A DNA stretch of 64,000 nt from Thiohalocapsa sp. GTDB taxonomy: Bacteria > Pseudomonadota > Gammaproteobacteria > Chromatiales > Chromatiaceae. Below are positions 56,811 through 64,000 of this stretch, piece after piece. The notes below the pieces were generated by a model, which was not told the DNA's origin, searched no databases, and was given only the letters and a program-made list of their open reading frames with translations. The stretch spans positions 62,001 to 126,000 of the forward strand of contig JANQFX010000024.1 in assembly GCA_028277725.1 (NCBI GenBank). The letters run 5' to 3'. The position numbers and the translations under genes were made by a program. Position 1 is the first letter of the stretch, and every line of letters begins with the position of its first letter.

Positions 56811-57059
56811 GGTGACGGGGTCCGCATGGACGGATCACGAAGGGAACATTCGGCAAAGGAGTGGCGACGGCGAAGCGCAGTCCACCCTAGTCGCGAGGAC
56901 CATGGTCGAGGTGGCCGTCGCCCGGCGATGCCGCGGCATCGGCGCCTGCTGGAACACCGCTCGCCGGGAGGTTGTCGGTGCGGCCGGGGCCGCACCAGTG
57001 GCGGAAGCGTGGTCGGTCTCAGCAGCGTGGGGGTCGGATGCGGATGGCCATCGGGTGGC

Positions 57060-57806
57060 TCAGCTGTCGAGCCTGCGCCGACGACGCACGGCGGCCAGTC
57101 CGGCCATGCCGCTCGCCAGCAATGCCAGACTCGGCGGCAGCGGCACGGCGCTTGGGCAGTTGCCGTTTACCGGTGCAATGCCGCCGGCGCAGATGCCCTG
57201 TCCGGCCGTCGTGTTGATGGCCAAACCGCTGCTGCTGATGGAGCCGAGGGTGAATTGGACCCAACCGAACTGGGCGGTGGCGAACGTGGTGCCGAGGGCC
57301 AAGCCGAGATAACGTGGCACACCAGTGTCGGCTTCGATCGAGCCAAACTCAGGCGTCGAGTCCTTGATCTCGGGGCGGGCGAAGGAATCCGCATCGATGA
57401 GGTCGTCGGCCTCGAAGAGGCGCAGTTTAAGAGGGCCGGTCTTCGCAATCGCGCCGGTCTCCCCCTTACTTCCGAGAAAGCCGAACGGCGGTTCGGTTCC
57501 TTCGTTGTCGGTGTCCCCCGGGGCGAGGTAGAGGTGGCCCGCGAGGGGGGTGTAGCGGCCCTCCAAATCGGTTGTTCCAATGGAAGCGGTGATAGAGCCG
57601 AGGTTCGTCAGGTCGAAGTCGATGAACTCGAATTGCGAATCCGTGTCGTTGAGGTCGTTTGCAACCAGGGGATCACCGCCGGGCGGGCTGTAGGTGACGA
57701 TGGCCGCGGACGAGCCGAGGGCGGACAAGCCCAGGGCTGCACCGGTGAGACCGGTGGCGATGGGTTTGCTGAGCGAGGACACGGGCGGGGCGGTTTCGAC
57801 GGTCAT
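57060..57806 (-). CDS. VPLPA/PEP-CTERM-type exported surface protein
   Basis: 248-residue protein with an N-terminal hydrophobic segment (ATGLTGAALGLSALGSSAA) acting as a signal and a C-terminal sorting signal VPLPPSLALLASGMAGLAA followed by RRRRR. That is the tripartite VPLPA/PEP-CTERM pattern: motif, helix, basic tail. The middle is Gly, Asp and Thr-rich without recognised domains. Exosortase-type sorting would be needed; no exosortase is in the window. It lies ten bases after the sulfotransferase gene. Confidence 0.82.
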   Translation of the reverse strand: MTVETAPPVSSLSKPIATGLTGAALGLSALGSSAAIVTYSPPGGDPLVANDLNDTDSQFEFIDFDLTNLGSITASIGTTDLEGRYTPLAGHLYLAPGDTDNEGTEPPFGFLGSKGETGAIAKTGPLKLRLFEADDLIDADSFARPEIKDSTPEFGSIEADTGVPRYLGLALGTTFATAQFGWVQFTLGSISSSGLAINTTAGQGICAGGIAPVNGNCPSAVPLPPSLALLASGMAGLAAVRRRRRLDS

Positions 57807-57816
57807 GGTCTACTCC

Positions 57817-58752
57817 TCAAAGGGGCCGGATTTCCCCGGCAGGGTTGGCGGGTGCCTCTTGCGGGATGGACCCGCGGGATCGGGTGTGTCGGGCGCCGAA
57901 GTCTGCCTGGGGCGTCCAGCCGTCGGCATCGGTCAGGTCCAGCGGATAATCGAGTTCGCGCAGCAGTGCGCCCGCGATGGCGCGCACCTGGCGAATCTGG
58001 CCGGTGCGCAGATCCTCGCGCCATTGGCCCCAGCGGCCCTTGAACAGGTGCTGGGGTTGCTGTTGCTTCAGCGTGGTGAAGGTGTTGCGCTCGGCCACGC
58101 GACGCATCTGCTCGGCGTCGAGCGTCAGGCCCAGATACGCGGCTAGGCGACACAGCTCGTCCGTGGGCTCCAGCAGCAGCCGCTCGTAGCGCAGGCAATG
58201 GATGTCCATGGCCTCGCGCCGGTGCAGATGGGCGGCTACGTGCCGGACCCAGTCTTGTGTCCAGGTCTGAAGCTGCGCATCCAGCAGGTGCTGCGGGTCG
58301 GCATGGGGCTGCGGCTGGTGTAGTCGGTTGTAGGGGGTAAACATGAAGCGCGCGGCCGAAACGGCCACGTCGCGGGGGTCGCGGATGACGTAGACGCGGT
58401 GGCTGAAGCGGCGGTACACCTCGGCACTGGCCGCATTCCAGTGGCAGTGGCTGGCGACATGGGTAGTCGACGCGATATAGGCGTCCAAGTCCGCAATGGG
58501 CCAGCGGAAATTCTCCAGGATCGTGTAGAAGCAGCGTAGCGGATGGAGTCGGATGAAGTCCGCGTGCTGGATCCCGTCGATTCCCAAATCCTCGTCCGCC
58601 AGTGCCTCGGCCACCGGGTGGCCGTCCAAGTGCTGGCGGATGGGCACCCCGGCCTCGGACAGCAGGTCGCGAATGAGATGCGCCAGCCAGACGTTGCCGC
58701 TACGCGACATGCCGTTCTGCAGAATGTGGAGCTTGGGCGTCGGCGGGGTCAT
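57817..58752 (-). CDS. Sulfotransferase domain protein
   Basis: 311-residue PAPS-dependent sulfotransferase-like protein. GMSRSGNVWLAHLIRDLL near residue 14 is the 5'-phosphosulfate-binding loop, RVYVIRDPRDVAVSAARF near 120 the 3'-phosphate motif, and FKGRWGQWREDL near 245 the C-terminal cofactor segment. It should transfer sulfate from PAPS to a hydroxyl or amine; the acceptor is unknown. It overlaps the upstream GNAT gene by four bases and precedes the VPLPA-type protein by ten, suggesting a common pathway. Confidence 0.88.
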   Translation of the reverse strand: MTPPTPKLHILQNGMSRSGNVWLAHLIRDLLSEAGVPIRQHLDGHPVAEALADEDLGIDGIQHADFIRLHPLRCFYTILENFRWPIADLDAYIASTTHVASHCHWNAASAEVYRRFSHRVYVIRDPRDVAVSAARFMFTPYNRLHQPQPHADPQHLLDAQLQTWTQDWVRHVAAHLHRREAMDIHCLRYERLLLEPTDELCRLAAYLGLTLDAEQMRRVAERNTFTTLKQQQPQHLFKGRWGQWREDLRTGQIRQVRAIAGALLRELDYPLDLTDADGWTPQADFGARHTRSRGSIPQEAPANPAGEIRPL

Positions 58753-59705
58753 GACGCCATCTCGCTCGCCGGCTGCTCGTTCCTTTCCGCCGATGCGGGC
58801 CCCGGCGTCCGGTCCAACTCCAGGGCGAAGCGCGCACCGCGGCTACTGATTTCGGCGCCGAGCCGCTCGGCGAGGCGGCGGGTCTCGTCGTGGCGGGCGG
58901 TATTGCCGGCGAACTCCACATGGGTGAGCCCGAGCGCTCGGGTGCGCTCGCAGCTGGTGGCGAGCAGCGCGGCGTTGGCCCAGCCGTTGCGCAGGTCCGG
59001 GTGGACCCAGCGCGCCGGTACCGCATAGCTGTGGCCGTCCGCAAGGGGTGCCACGAGCATGACGGCGACCAACTCGCCGTCGCGCAGGATCAACGTGCTG
59101 CGCTCGCGGTCTATCGACTCGGCGGCGTCCGGCAGTAGCTTCAAGTCCAACTCGTCGACGCCCAGGATGCGCTCGCAATGCAGCAGGGTGCGCACCGTCG
59201 GAACCAGCTCCGGGCGCAGCCAGTCCAACGTGGTGCCGACCGGGCGCAGGCCGCGGCGCTCCGCGGCGCGGCAGATGCGCTGGGCGCGGTCCAACACCCT
59301 GTGATAGGCAGGCCGATAGATCTCCAACCGCTCGACGGCCACAAAGCCCAACCCCATCAACAGCCGGCCCGTGTCGCCGGCTTCGTCCGCCAGCCGCAAA
59401 CAGCGCACCACCTCGGCCCCAGCGGTGCGGGCACGCTCCACCAGAGTGCTGAGTAGCAGTTCCAGTGCAGCGACGGGGACGCCGGTGGTCAGCTCCCAGC
59501 GCAGCACGAAGCAGCGCCGATCGTCGGTGCCGCGGGTGGCGAACAGGGCGCCGTAGCCCTGCACCCGCGCGCCGTTGGCAGCGGTCAGGCAGAACAGTAG
59601 GAGCCGAGGCTCATCCGGGAAGGGCACCTGAAAGCGGGCGCGCACCCGCTGGGCGAGACTGCCCCGCGCCGGACGGATCTGCCATTGCGTCGCGACCTCA
59701 GACAT
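58749..59705 (-). CDS. Double GNAT-type acyltransferase
   Basis: 318-residue protein with two GNAT-like halves: the first with CFVLRWELTTGVPVAALELL and RLLMGLGFVAVERLEIYR, the second with STLILRDGELVAVMLVAP and HVEFAGNTARHDETRRLAE followed by a low-complexity tail. The conserved acyl-CoA pyrophosphate loop is not obvious in either. ATG 59705 (MSEVATQW) overlaps the P450 stop by eight bases. Function unknown; association with a PEP-CTERM-type gene makes an exported-product modification plausible. Confidence 0.7.
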   Translation of the reverse strand: MSEVATQWQIRPARGSLAQRVRARFQVPFPDEPRLLLFCLTAANGARVQGYGALFATRGTDDRRCFVLRWELTTGVPVAALELLLSTLVERARTAGAEVVRCLRLADEAGDTGRLLMGLGFVAVERLEIYRPAYHRVLDRAQRICRAAERRGLRPVGTTLDWLRPELVPTVRTLLHCERILGVDELDLKLLPDAAESIDRERSTLILRDGELVAVMLVAPLADGHSYAVPARWVHPDLRNGWANAALLATSCERTRALGLTHVEFAGNTARHDETRRLAERLGAEISSRGARFALELDRTPGPASAERNEQPASEMAS

Positions 59706-60906
59706 CCCAGCGCACCGGAATTGCAGCATAGCGGCGCACGACGTCGCCGCGCTCGCGCGACAGCTCGGTCCGCGGGATGGCGAGCTTCAGACCTGGCAAC
59801 CGGGCCAGCAGCCGCGGCAGGGCGACCTGCATCTCCAGTCGGGCGAGTTGTGCGCCGACGCAGAAATGCATGCCCTGGCCGAAGGCGATGTGCGGGTTCG
59901 GTCTGCGGTTCAAGCGCAGCTGGTCCGGGGCGTCGAACACGGCCGGATCGCGGTTGGCGGCGCTCAGCACCGGGATGACGCCGTGGCCTCGGCGCAGTTG
60001 CTGGCCGCCGATCTCCACCTTGCGCAGGGCCCAGCGGGCACCGACCCGGTCCACCGAGCCCTCGAAGCGCAGTAGCTCTTCGATGGCGAGCGGCCAGTCG
60101 GCGCGGCCTTCGCGCAGGGTCTCGAGGGCATCCGGGCGGTCCAGCAGGCAGACCAGGGCGTTGCCCAGGCTGTTCATGACGGTCTCATGCCCGGCCACGA
60201 TGATCAGCAGCACCATGCTGTAGAGCTCCTGTTCGTTCAGGCGCTCGCCGTCCTCTTCCAAGCGCAGCAGGGTGTCGAGCAGGTCATCACGGGGCTCGGC
60301 GCGTCGCTCGTCGAACATGCGCCGCAGATAGCGCAGCGATGCCGCCAGGACGGCTGCGTCGGAGAAGCCCTGGAGCCGCCGCATGGACGAAACGAAGGCC
60401 CGCGACCAGTCGCGGAAGCGCTAATGGTCCTGCTCCGGGATGCCCAACAGGTGGCAGATCACGGTCAACGGGAAGAGGTAGGCGAAGTCCCCCACCAGCT
60501 CCATTTCTCCCCGCGACACCAGCCGCTCCAGCAGATCGTCGCAGATGGCCTCGATGCGGCCCCGCTGGGCATCGATGGCCGCGGGCGAGAAGGCCTTATC
60601 GATGAGCCGCCGCAGCCGCGTGTGATCCGGCGGGTCCCTATTCAGCATGTGGTTGTGCACGATGCGGCTGATGGGGTCATTGCCGCGGCTCATGCCGAGC
60701 CGGCGCACGTCGCGGGCGAAGTTGGTCCTGTCCTTGACCAGGCTGACGATGTCGGCATAGCGCGTCGCCAGCCAGACGCTTCTGTCTGCGCCCGGCAGCG
60801 GATGCAGCCCCGGCTGCTCGCGCATGCAGGCATAGGCAGTCTGGGCCCGTTCCTGGTCCAGGGGGTCGAAGGCGTCGAGGATCGGGTTGTCGAAGTGGCG
60901 GGGCAC
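59698..60906 (-). pseudogene. Cytochrome P450 interrupted by an in-frame amber stop
   Basis: The two parts are in the same frame. Codons 1-161 (from GTG 60906, MPRHFDNPILDAF) give the N-terminal half including HNHMLNRDPPDHTRLRRL. A TAG at 60423-60421 follows GIPEQDH, and the frame then continues RFRDWSRAFVSS without another stop. After it come the I-helix VAGHET, the ExxR glutamate in EELLRF, and the haem loop FGQGMHFCVG with its cysteine. Everything except the one stop codon looks functional. The stop may come from a CAG to TAG mutation, be a sequencing error, or be read through. Substrate unknown. GTG start with GGAGG about 12 bases upstream. Confidence 0.85.
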
Positions 60907-61256
60907 GACTGCGCTGGCCTCCCTGGGTAGATGTCGTGATCCGGTGCAACGAGGCGTGGTAACGGCGACAGCGACCTGTGCAGCCGCTCGCCGACGCCTG
61001 TTGGGATCAGACCGCGACGACGGGCGGTGGAAGTCTGCCGATGACCCGCTCGAGCTTCGACTATACCAAGTATTCCCCTAAGAGAAAGACCGTTTTTGCG
61101 GATGCGATGAGCCCATCGGCACGACGCCGAATAATCCGGATGAGGGACTCGGGGACTTCGTTTATCCCCAAGCGGTTCGTCCAGGGGAGCATAGGCGAAG
61201 CGCGGCGAGCGCATGAGAGGGCCGTCGCGGCACCGGCAGGGGCGAGCGGGTCGGCG
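60907..61256. other. Gap between SDR and P450 genes
   Basis: 350 bases with one credible minus-strand promoter (61060-61068) and no coding frame that resembles a known protein. Confidence 0.5.
61060..61068 (-). promoter_or_regulatory. Extended -10 promoter upstream of the P450 operon
   Basis: Minus strand TGGTATAGT is an extended -10 (TG-G-TATAGT); the -35 (CTTTCT, 17 bases upstream) is poor. Transcription from about 61053 would cover P450, GNAT, sulfotransferase and VPLPA genes. Confidence 0.5.
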
Positions 61257-62027
61257 TCAGTCGTCGTCGGGGCCGGGCTTGTTGCCGGACTGGGCGCTCA
61301 GCGCCTGGCCTGTGGTACCCACCGAGTCCGCGCCGAGCAGCCAGAGGTAGGATGGCGCCACGGCATCCGCCGGGGGGAGGGTGTTCGGGTCCTCTCCGGG
61401 GTAGAGTTCGCGGCGCTGGGCCGTGCGCACGGGCCCCGGGTCGATGCTGTTGACCCGGATACTGGAGCTGTCCCGGGTCTCCTCAGCCAGCACCTGCGTC
61501 AGCCCCTCGATGCCGAATTTGGCCGCCGAGAAGGCGCCCCAGTAGGCCAGGCCGCGGCGCCCGACCCGGTCGGAACCGAACACGACCGAGGCGTCGTCCG
61601 CCGCCCGCAGCAGCGGCATGCAGGCCTGGGTCAGCAGGAACGGCGCCGTTAGATTGACGCGGATCACCTGGTCCCACTGCTTGGCGTCGTAGTCGTCGAT
61701 CCGGCTCAGGAAGGGGATATAGGTGGCGCAATGGACCAACCCGTCGAGGCGGCCGAACTCGTCGCCGAGGGTGGTGGCGACACCGAGCAAGAGTTGCTCG
61801 TCCGCCTTGCGCAGGTCCAACGGAAAGTTGGCGGGCTGGGGGCTGCCGTCGGCCTCGATCTCATCGTAGACCGCCTCCAGGCGTTGCTCATCACGTGCGC
61901 ACAGCACCACCGTGGCGCCATGGCGGGCGGCGGCCCGGGCGACGGCGTGCCCGACACCCTCGACAGCGCCCGTGACCATGATGACGCGGTCTTTGAGCAG
62001 ATCGGGCTGGGGTTGATAGTCCTGCAT
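61257..62027 (-). CDS. YciK-like short-chain dehydrogenase/reductase lacking the catalytic tyrosine
   Basis: 256-residue SDR closest to the YciK family: VTGAVEGVGHAVARAAARHG for the cofactor, VHCATYIPFLSRIDDYD, and VNSIDPGPVRTAQRR with TLPPADAVAPSYLWLLG at the end. The usual YxxxK reads FSAAK, so Phe replaces the catalytic Tyr, and the upstream region reads VFGSDRVGRRG. Activity may therefore be altered or lost. It is separate from the downstream P450 operon by 350 bases. Confidence 0.85.
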   Translation of the reverse strand: MQDYQPQPDLLKDRVIMVTGAVEGVGHAVARAAARHGATVVLCARDEQRLEAVYDEIEADGSPQPANFPLDLRKADEQLLLGVATTLGDEFGRLDGLVHCATYIPFLSRIDDYDAKQWDQVIRVNLTAPFLLTQACMPLLRAADDASVVFGSDRVGRRGLAYWGAFSAAKFGIEGLTQVLAEETRDSSSIRVNSIDPGPVRTAQRRELYPGEDPNTLPPADAVAPSYLWLLGADSVGTTGQALSAQSGNKPGPDDD

Positions 62028-62196
62028 GGGCCGGGCTCGATTGGGCTGATTCCAAACGCGAAGCCCGATAGCTTATCATCGCCGGACGCCAAGCTTCCTG
62101 AGGAAACTCATGCAAGACTACGCTGGCGGAAACGCGTCGGGCCCGCGCGTATTCGGACTCGGGCGTATCCGGGTCCAAGCACATCCCGACAGGGGT

Positions 62197-62661
62197 TCAG
62201 TCGATGGCCAGCACCTGCACCCGGAGCCGTAGCGCACGCCGGCTGAGCGGGTGATTGAAGTCTACCTCCACACCGTCGGCCGCGACGGCGAGCACGGTGC
62301 CCGCGGTCTGTTGCCCGCCCGGTGTCTCGAAGGTGAGTACCTGCCCAGGCTCGGCGGCGAAGTCGCCCGGGAGGTCGGCGCTCGGCAGGCGATGCACCAG
62401 GTCCGGATCATGGCCGCCGAATACCGCGGAGCCCTCGGCGAGGAGTTGGGTATCGGTGCCGACGGGGAGGTCGGCGAGCAGGGATTCGAGTCCCGGCGCC
62501 AGGGTGCCGTCACCGAGCCGGAAGCGAACGGGCTCCACATCCTCTGTGCAGAGCACCTCGGTGCCGTCGTCGAGCCAGATGCCGAGGTGCAGGGTCACCC
62601 GGCGGTTGGACCAGGATTGGGTGGCGTCCGGTGCAGGACCTGACGGCGATGCTGATGACAT
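62197..62661 (-). CDS. fkpB: FKBP-type peptidyl-prolyl isomerase, FkpB/SlpA family
   Basis: 154-residue FKBP of the SlyD/SlpA type. It begins with a disordered Ser/Pro tail, then RRVTLHLGIWLDDGTEVL, DGTLAPGLESLLADLPVGTD and the insert-in-flap ending VDFNHPLSRRALRLRVQVL, where NHPL is the family signature. It helps fold proline-containing proteins. A shorter start is possible because the first 15 residues have no family match. Confidence 0.85.
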   Translation of the reverse strand: MSSASPSGPAPDATQSWSNRRVTLHLGIWLDDGTEVLCTEDVEPVRFRLGDGTLAPGLESLLADLPVGTDTQLLAEGSAVFGGHDPDLVHRLPSADLPGDFAAEPGQVLTFETPGGQQTAGTVLAVAADGVEVDFNHPLSRRALRLRVQVLAID

Positions 62662-62766
62662 GGCGGAGGCGCGACTCGGGAGCGGGACGGTGGCAGGGTC
62701 GTGCCCGGCCGCTGCGCCGACTGCAGGGAGCTCGTCGGGTCAAGCGGTTGCCGGCCCGTTGGGGAT

Positions 62767-62907
62767 CTAGACCAACAACTCCTGCGTGACGAACAGGTAG
62801 CCGACCGAGACCACGACCAGCGCGATGGTGAGGTAGGGAATCAACAGACAGAATCCGGGTAGGTCGTTGCAGACCGCGCTGAGCTGGCAGAGCTTACAGT
62901 TCTTCAC
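62767..62907 (-). CDS. 46-residue four-cysteine membrane microprotein
   Basis: GTG start at 62907 follows GGAG by eight bases. The product has an N-terminal segment with four cysteines ([18 protein letters not shown]) followed by one hydrophobic helix ([18 protein letters not shown]). A near-consensus promoter at 63024-63051 points at it. The cysteine pattern (CxxC, then two singles) could bind metal or an iron-sulfur cluster at the membrane; that is inference. No family recognised. Confidence 0.6.
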   Translation of the reverse strand: MKNCKLCQLSAVCNDLPGFCLLIPYLTIALVVVSVGYLFVTQELLV

Positions 62908-62934
62908 AACAGAGTCTCCGACCTGATGATGCTT

Positions 62935-62965
62935 GGTTGGGGCGTTCTTCGGTTGGGGCGTTCTT
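62935..62965. repeat. Tandem duplication of GGTTGGGGCGTTCTT
   Basis: Two exact 15-base copies (62935-62949 and 62951-62965) separated by one C, in the leader of the microprotein gene. Confidence 0.7.
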
Positions 62966-63023
62966 AGCGTGCGATGTGAGACGGTTTCTGCATCCAAGCC
63001 TCGAAACCAACCCCTTCCCAGGG

Positions 63024-63051
63024 TTTATACCTAGTTCTGCCGAATTTTCAA
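63024..63051 (-). promoter_or_regulatory. Near-consensus sigma70 promoter of the microprotein gene
   Basis: Minus strand: -35 TTGAAA (63051-63046), a 16-base spacer and -10 TATAAA (63029-63024). Predicted start near 63017 gives a leader of about 110 bases containing the tandem duplication. Confidence 0.65.
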
Positions 63052-63263
63052 TAGGTATCGCAGGCAACCTGTCCGGGTTGTCGCCTTGTTTTTGGTCTCC
63101 GGCGGGCGGTTGGCCCGGGCCCACGCCATCGGGGGCGAGACCGTCGCGTTGCACGCCGAGAGGGCCGTCAATACCATCCGTGAACGGTCGGCGGCGCCTC
63201 GGCCGCCGATCACGCCAGCGGTGCAGCCTGCTCCGCGCGCCCACGCCCAACCAGGACAGACCC

Positions 63264-64000
63264 ATGCCGCACTCCCCGCCGCCCGCCACCGACATGGACG
63301 GACGAACCATTCCGCAGGTCGGCTTCGTCAGCCTGGGCTGTCCCAAGGCCACCGTGGACTCCGAGCGCATCCTGACCCAGCTCCGCGCCGAGGGCTACGG
63401 CATCTCCCCGGACTACGATGGCGCGGACCTCGTGGTGGTGAATACCTGCGGTTTCATCGATGCGGCCGTGGAGGAGTCCCTGGACGCCATCGGCGAGGCG
63501 CTGGACCAGCACGGCCGCGTCGTCGTCACCGGCTGCCTGGGCGCGCGGCGCGAGCTGATCGAGGGCGCCCACCCGCGCGTGCTCGCCGTCACCGGCCCGC
63601 ACGCCTACGACGAGGTCATGGCCGCCGTCCATGCGCACCTGCCGCGGCCCGAGGACCCCTTCACCAGCTTGTTGCCGCAGACCGGTGTCAAGCTCACGCC
63701 GCCGCACTACGCCTACGTCAAGATCTCCGAGGGCTGCAACCATCGTTGCAGCTTCTGCATCATCCCGAGCATGCGTGGCGACCTGGTCAGCCGGCCCATC
63801 GGCGCCATCATGGCCGAGGCCGAGCGGCTGGTGGACGGCGGCGTGCGCGAGCTGCTGATCATCTCCCAGGACACCAGCGCCTACGGGCTGGACCTCAGGT
63901 ACCGGACCGACTTCTGGCAGGGCCGCCCGCTGGGCACCGACATCGAGACCCTGGCCCGGACCCTCGGCGAGCTGCAGGCCTGGGTGCGGCTGCACTATGT
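63264..64000 (+). CDS. rimO: Ribosomal protein S12 methylthiotransferase RimO (3' end outside the window)
   Basis: Radical-SAM enzyme that adds a methylthio group to Asp89 of ribosomal protein S12. 245 codons are inside the window and the frame is open at the right edge. The N-terminal UPF0004 domain has [28 protein letters not shown] and [10 protein letters not shown] with its three cluster-binding cysteines; the radical-SAM motif is [19 protein letters not shown] near residue 155. ATG 63264 is the proposed start; ATG 63294, ten codons later, is possible. Confidence 0.95.
   Translation, partial: MPHSPPPATDMDGRTIPQVGFVSLGCPKATVDSERILTQLRAEGYGISPDYDGADLVVVNTCGFIDAAVEESLDAIGEALDQHGRVVVTGCLGARRELIEGAHPRVLAVTGPHAYDEVMAAVHAHLPRPEDPFTSLLPQTGVKLTPPHYAYVKISEGCNHRCSFCIIPSMRGDLVSRPIGAIMAEAERLVDGGVRELLIISQDTSAYGLDLRYRTDFWQGRPLGTDIETLARTLGELQAWVRLHY

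Larger units (their letters stand above)
62908..63263. other. Divergent gap between the microprotein and rimO
   Basis: 356 bases. It contains the promoter of the microprotein gene, a 15-base tandem duplication, and no supported coding frame. No clear rimO promoter was seen. Confidence 0.5.

Noticed and set aside
56190..58043. 617-codon open frame on the plus strand
   Set aside because: Runs antisense across three recognisable minus-strand genes; composition is that of a shadow frame.

Overview
This 64-kb window looks like a chromosomal segment of a GC-rich gammaproteobacterium, most likely in the Chromatiales/Ectothiorhodospiraceae (purple-sulfur-like) range. The lineage call is an inference from two things: the gene order icd, cspD, clpS-clpA, infA, [island], bpt-aat, trxB, ftsK-lolA, which is a widespread gammaproteobacterial arrangement, and an Isp-type [NiFe] hydrogenase (hynS-isp1-isp2-hynL) of the kind described in Thiocapsa and Allochromatium. 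No marker in the window proves the genus. No tRNA or rRNA gene was recognised.

Layout. 0.5-4.4 kb: succinate dehydrogenase sdhCDAB plus the flavinylation factor sdhE, with a repeat-rich gap between sdhA and sdhB. 4.5-12.5 kb: a Uma2-type nuclease, tatD-tcdA, icd, cspD, clpS-clpA and infA. 12.6-23.4 kb: an accessory island with a 33-repeat CRISPR array, a complete type I-E interference set (cas3, cse1, cse2, cas7e, cas5e, cas6e), the first 100 codons of cas1, and a ParE/RelE-like toxin-antitoxin pair. 23.5-27.6 kb: bpt, aat, an acyltransferase, a small membrane protein and trxB. 27.7-30.1 kb: an SGNH hydrolase and a polytopic membrane protein. 30.2-40.9 kb: ftsK-lolA, the riboflavin genes (ribE, ribBX, ribH), nusB, thiL, pgpA and parC. 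41.1-47.3 kb: a DUF302 protein, larE, a diiron-sensor/GGDEF fusion, a cupin and a split transketolase. 47.4-54.0 kb: an orphan ORF, the hydrogenase operon and its AT-rich FNR-box-rich upstream region, and a 34-residue membrane microprotein. 54.2-62.0 kb: a tightly packed minus-strand operon (P450, double GNAT, sulfotransferase, VPLPA/PEP-CTERM-type surface protein, alkaline-phosphatase-fold/TPR protein) preceded by an SDR gene. 62.2-64 kb: an FKBP-type isomerase, a four-cysteine membrane microprotein and the 5' part of rimO.

How the genes work together. ClpS, ClpA, Aat and Bpt form the bacterial N-degron pathway: Aat and Bpt add destabilising residues, ClpS recognises them and ClpA unfolds the substrate. 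Here the CRISPR island separates the two halves. In the CRISPR locus the cas operon runs straight into the array: cas1 stops after codon 100 and one base later the first CRISPR repeat begins, so the rest of cas1, all of cas2 and the leader are missing. Interference genes look complete but spacer acquisition from this locus should be impossible, and crRNA may come from read-through of cas transcripts. The hydrogenase (periplasmic HynSL, membrane cytochrome Isp1, HdrD-like Isp2) has one perfect and two near-perfect FNR boxes upstream, fitting anaerobic control; a neighbouring oxygen-sensor-like diguanylate cyclase fits the same redox theme.

Most novel leads: the cas1/CRISPR junction; the sulfotransferase/P450/VPLPA operon, with an in-frame amber codon in the P450 and a phosphatase-fold protein lacking expected metal ligands; the ODP-GGDEF fusion; two membrane microproteins; and several families of palindromic intergenic repeats.
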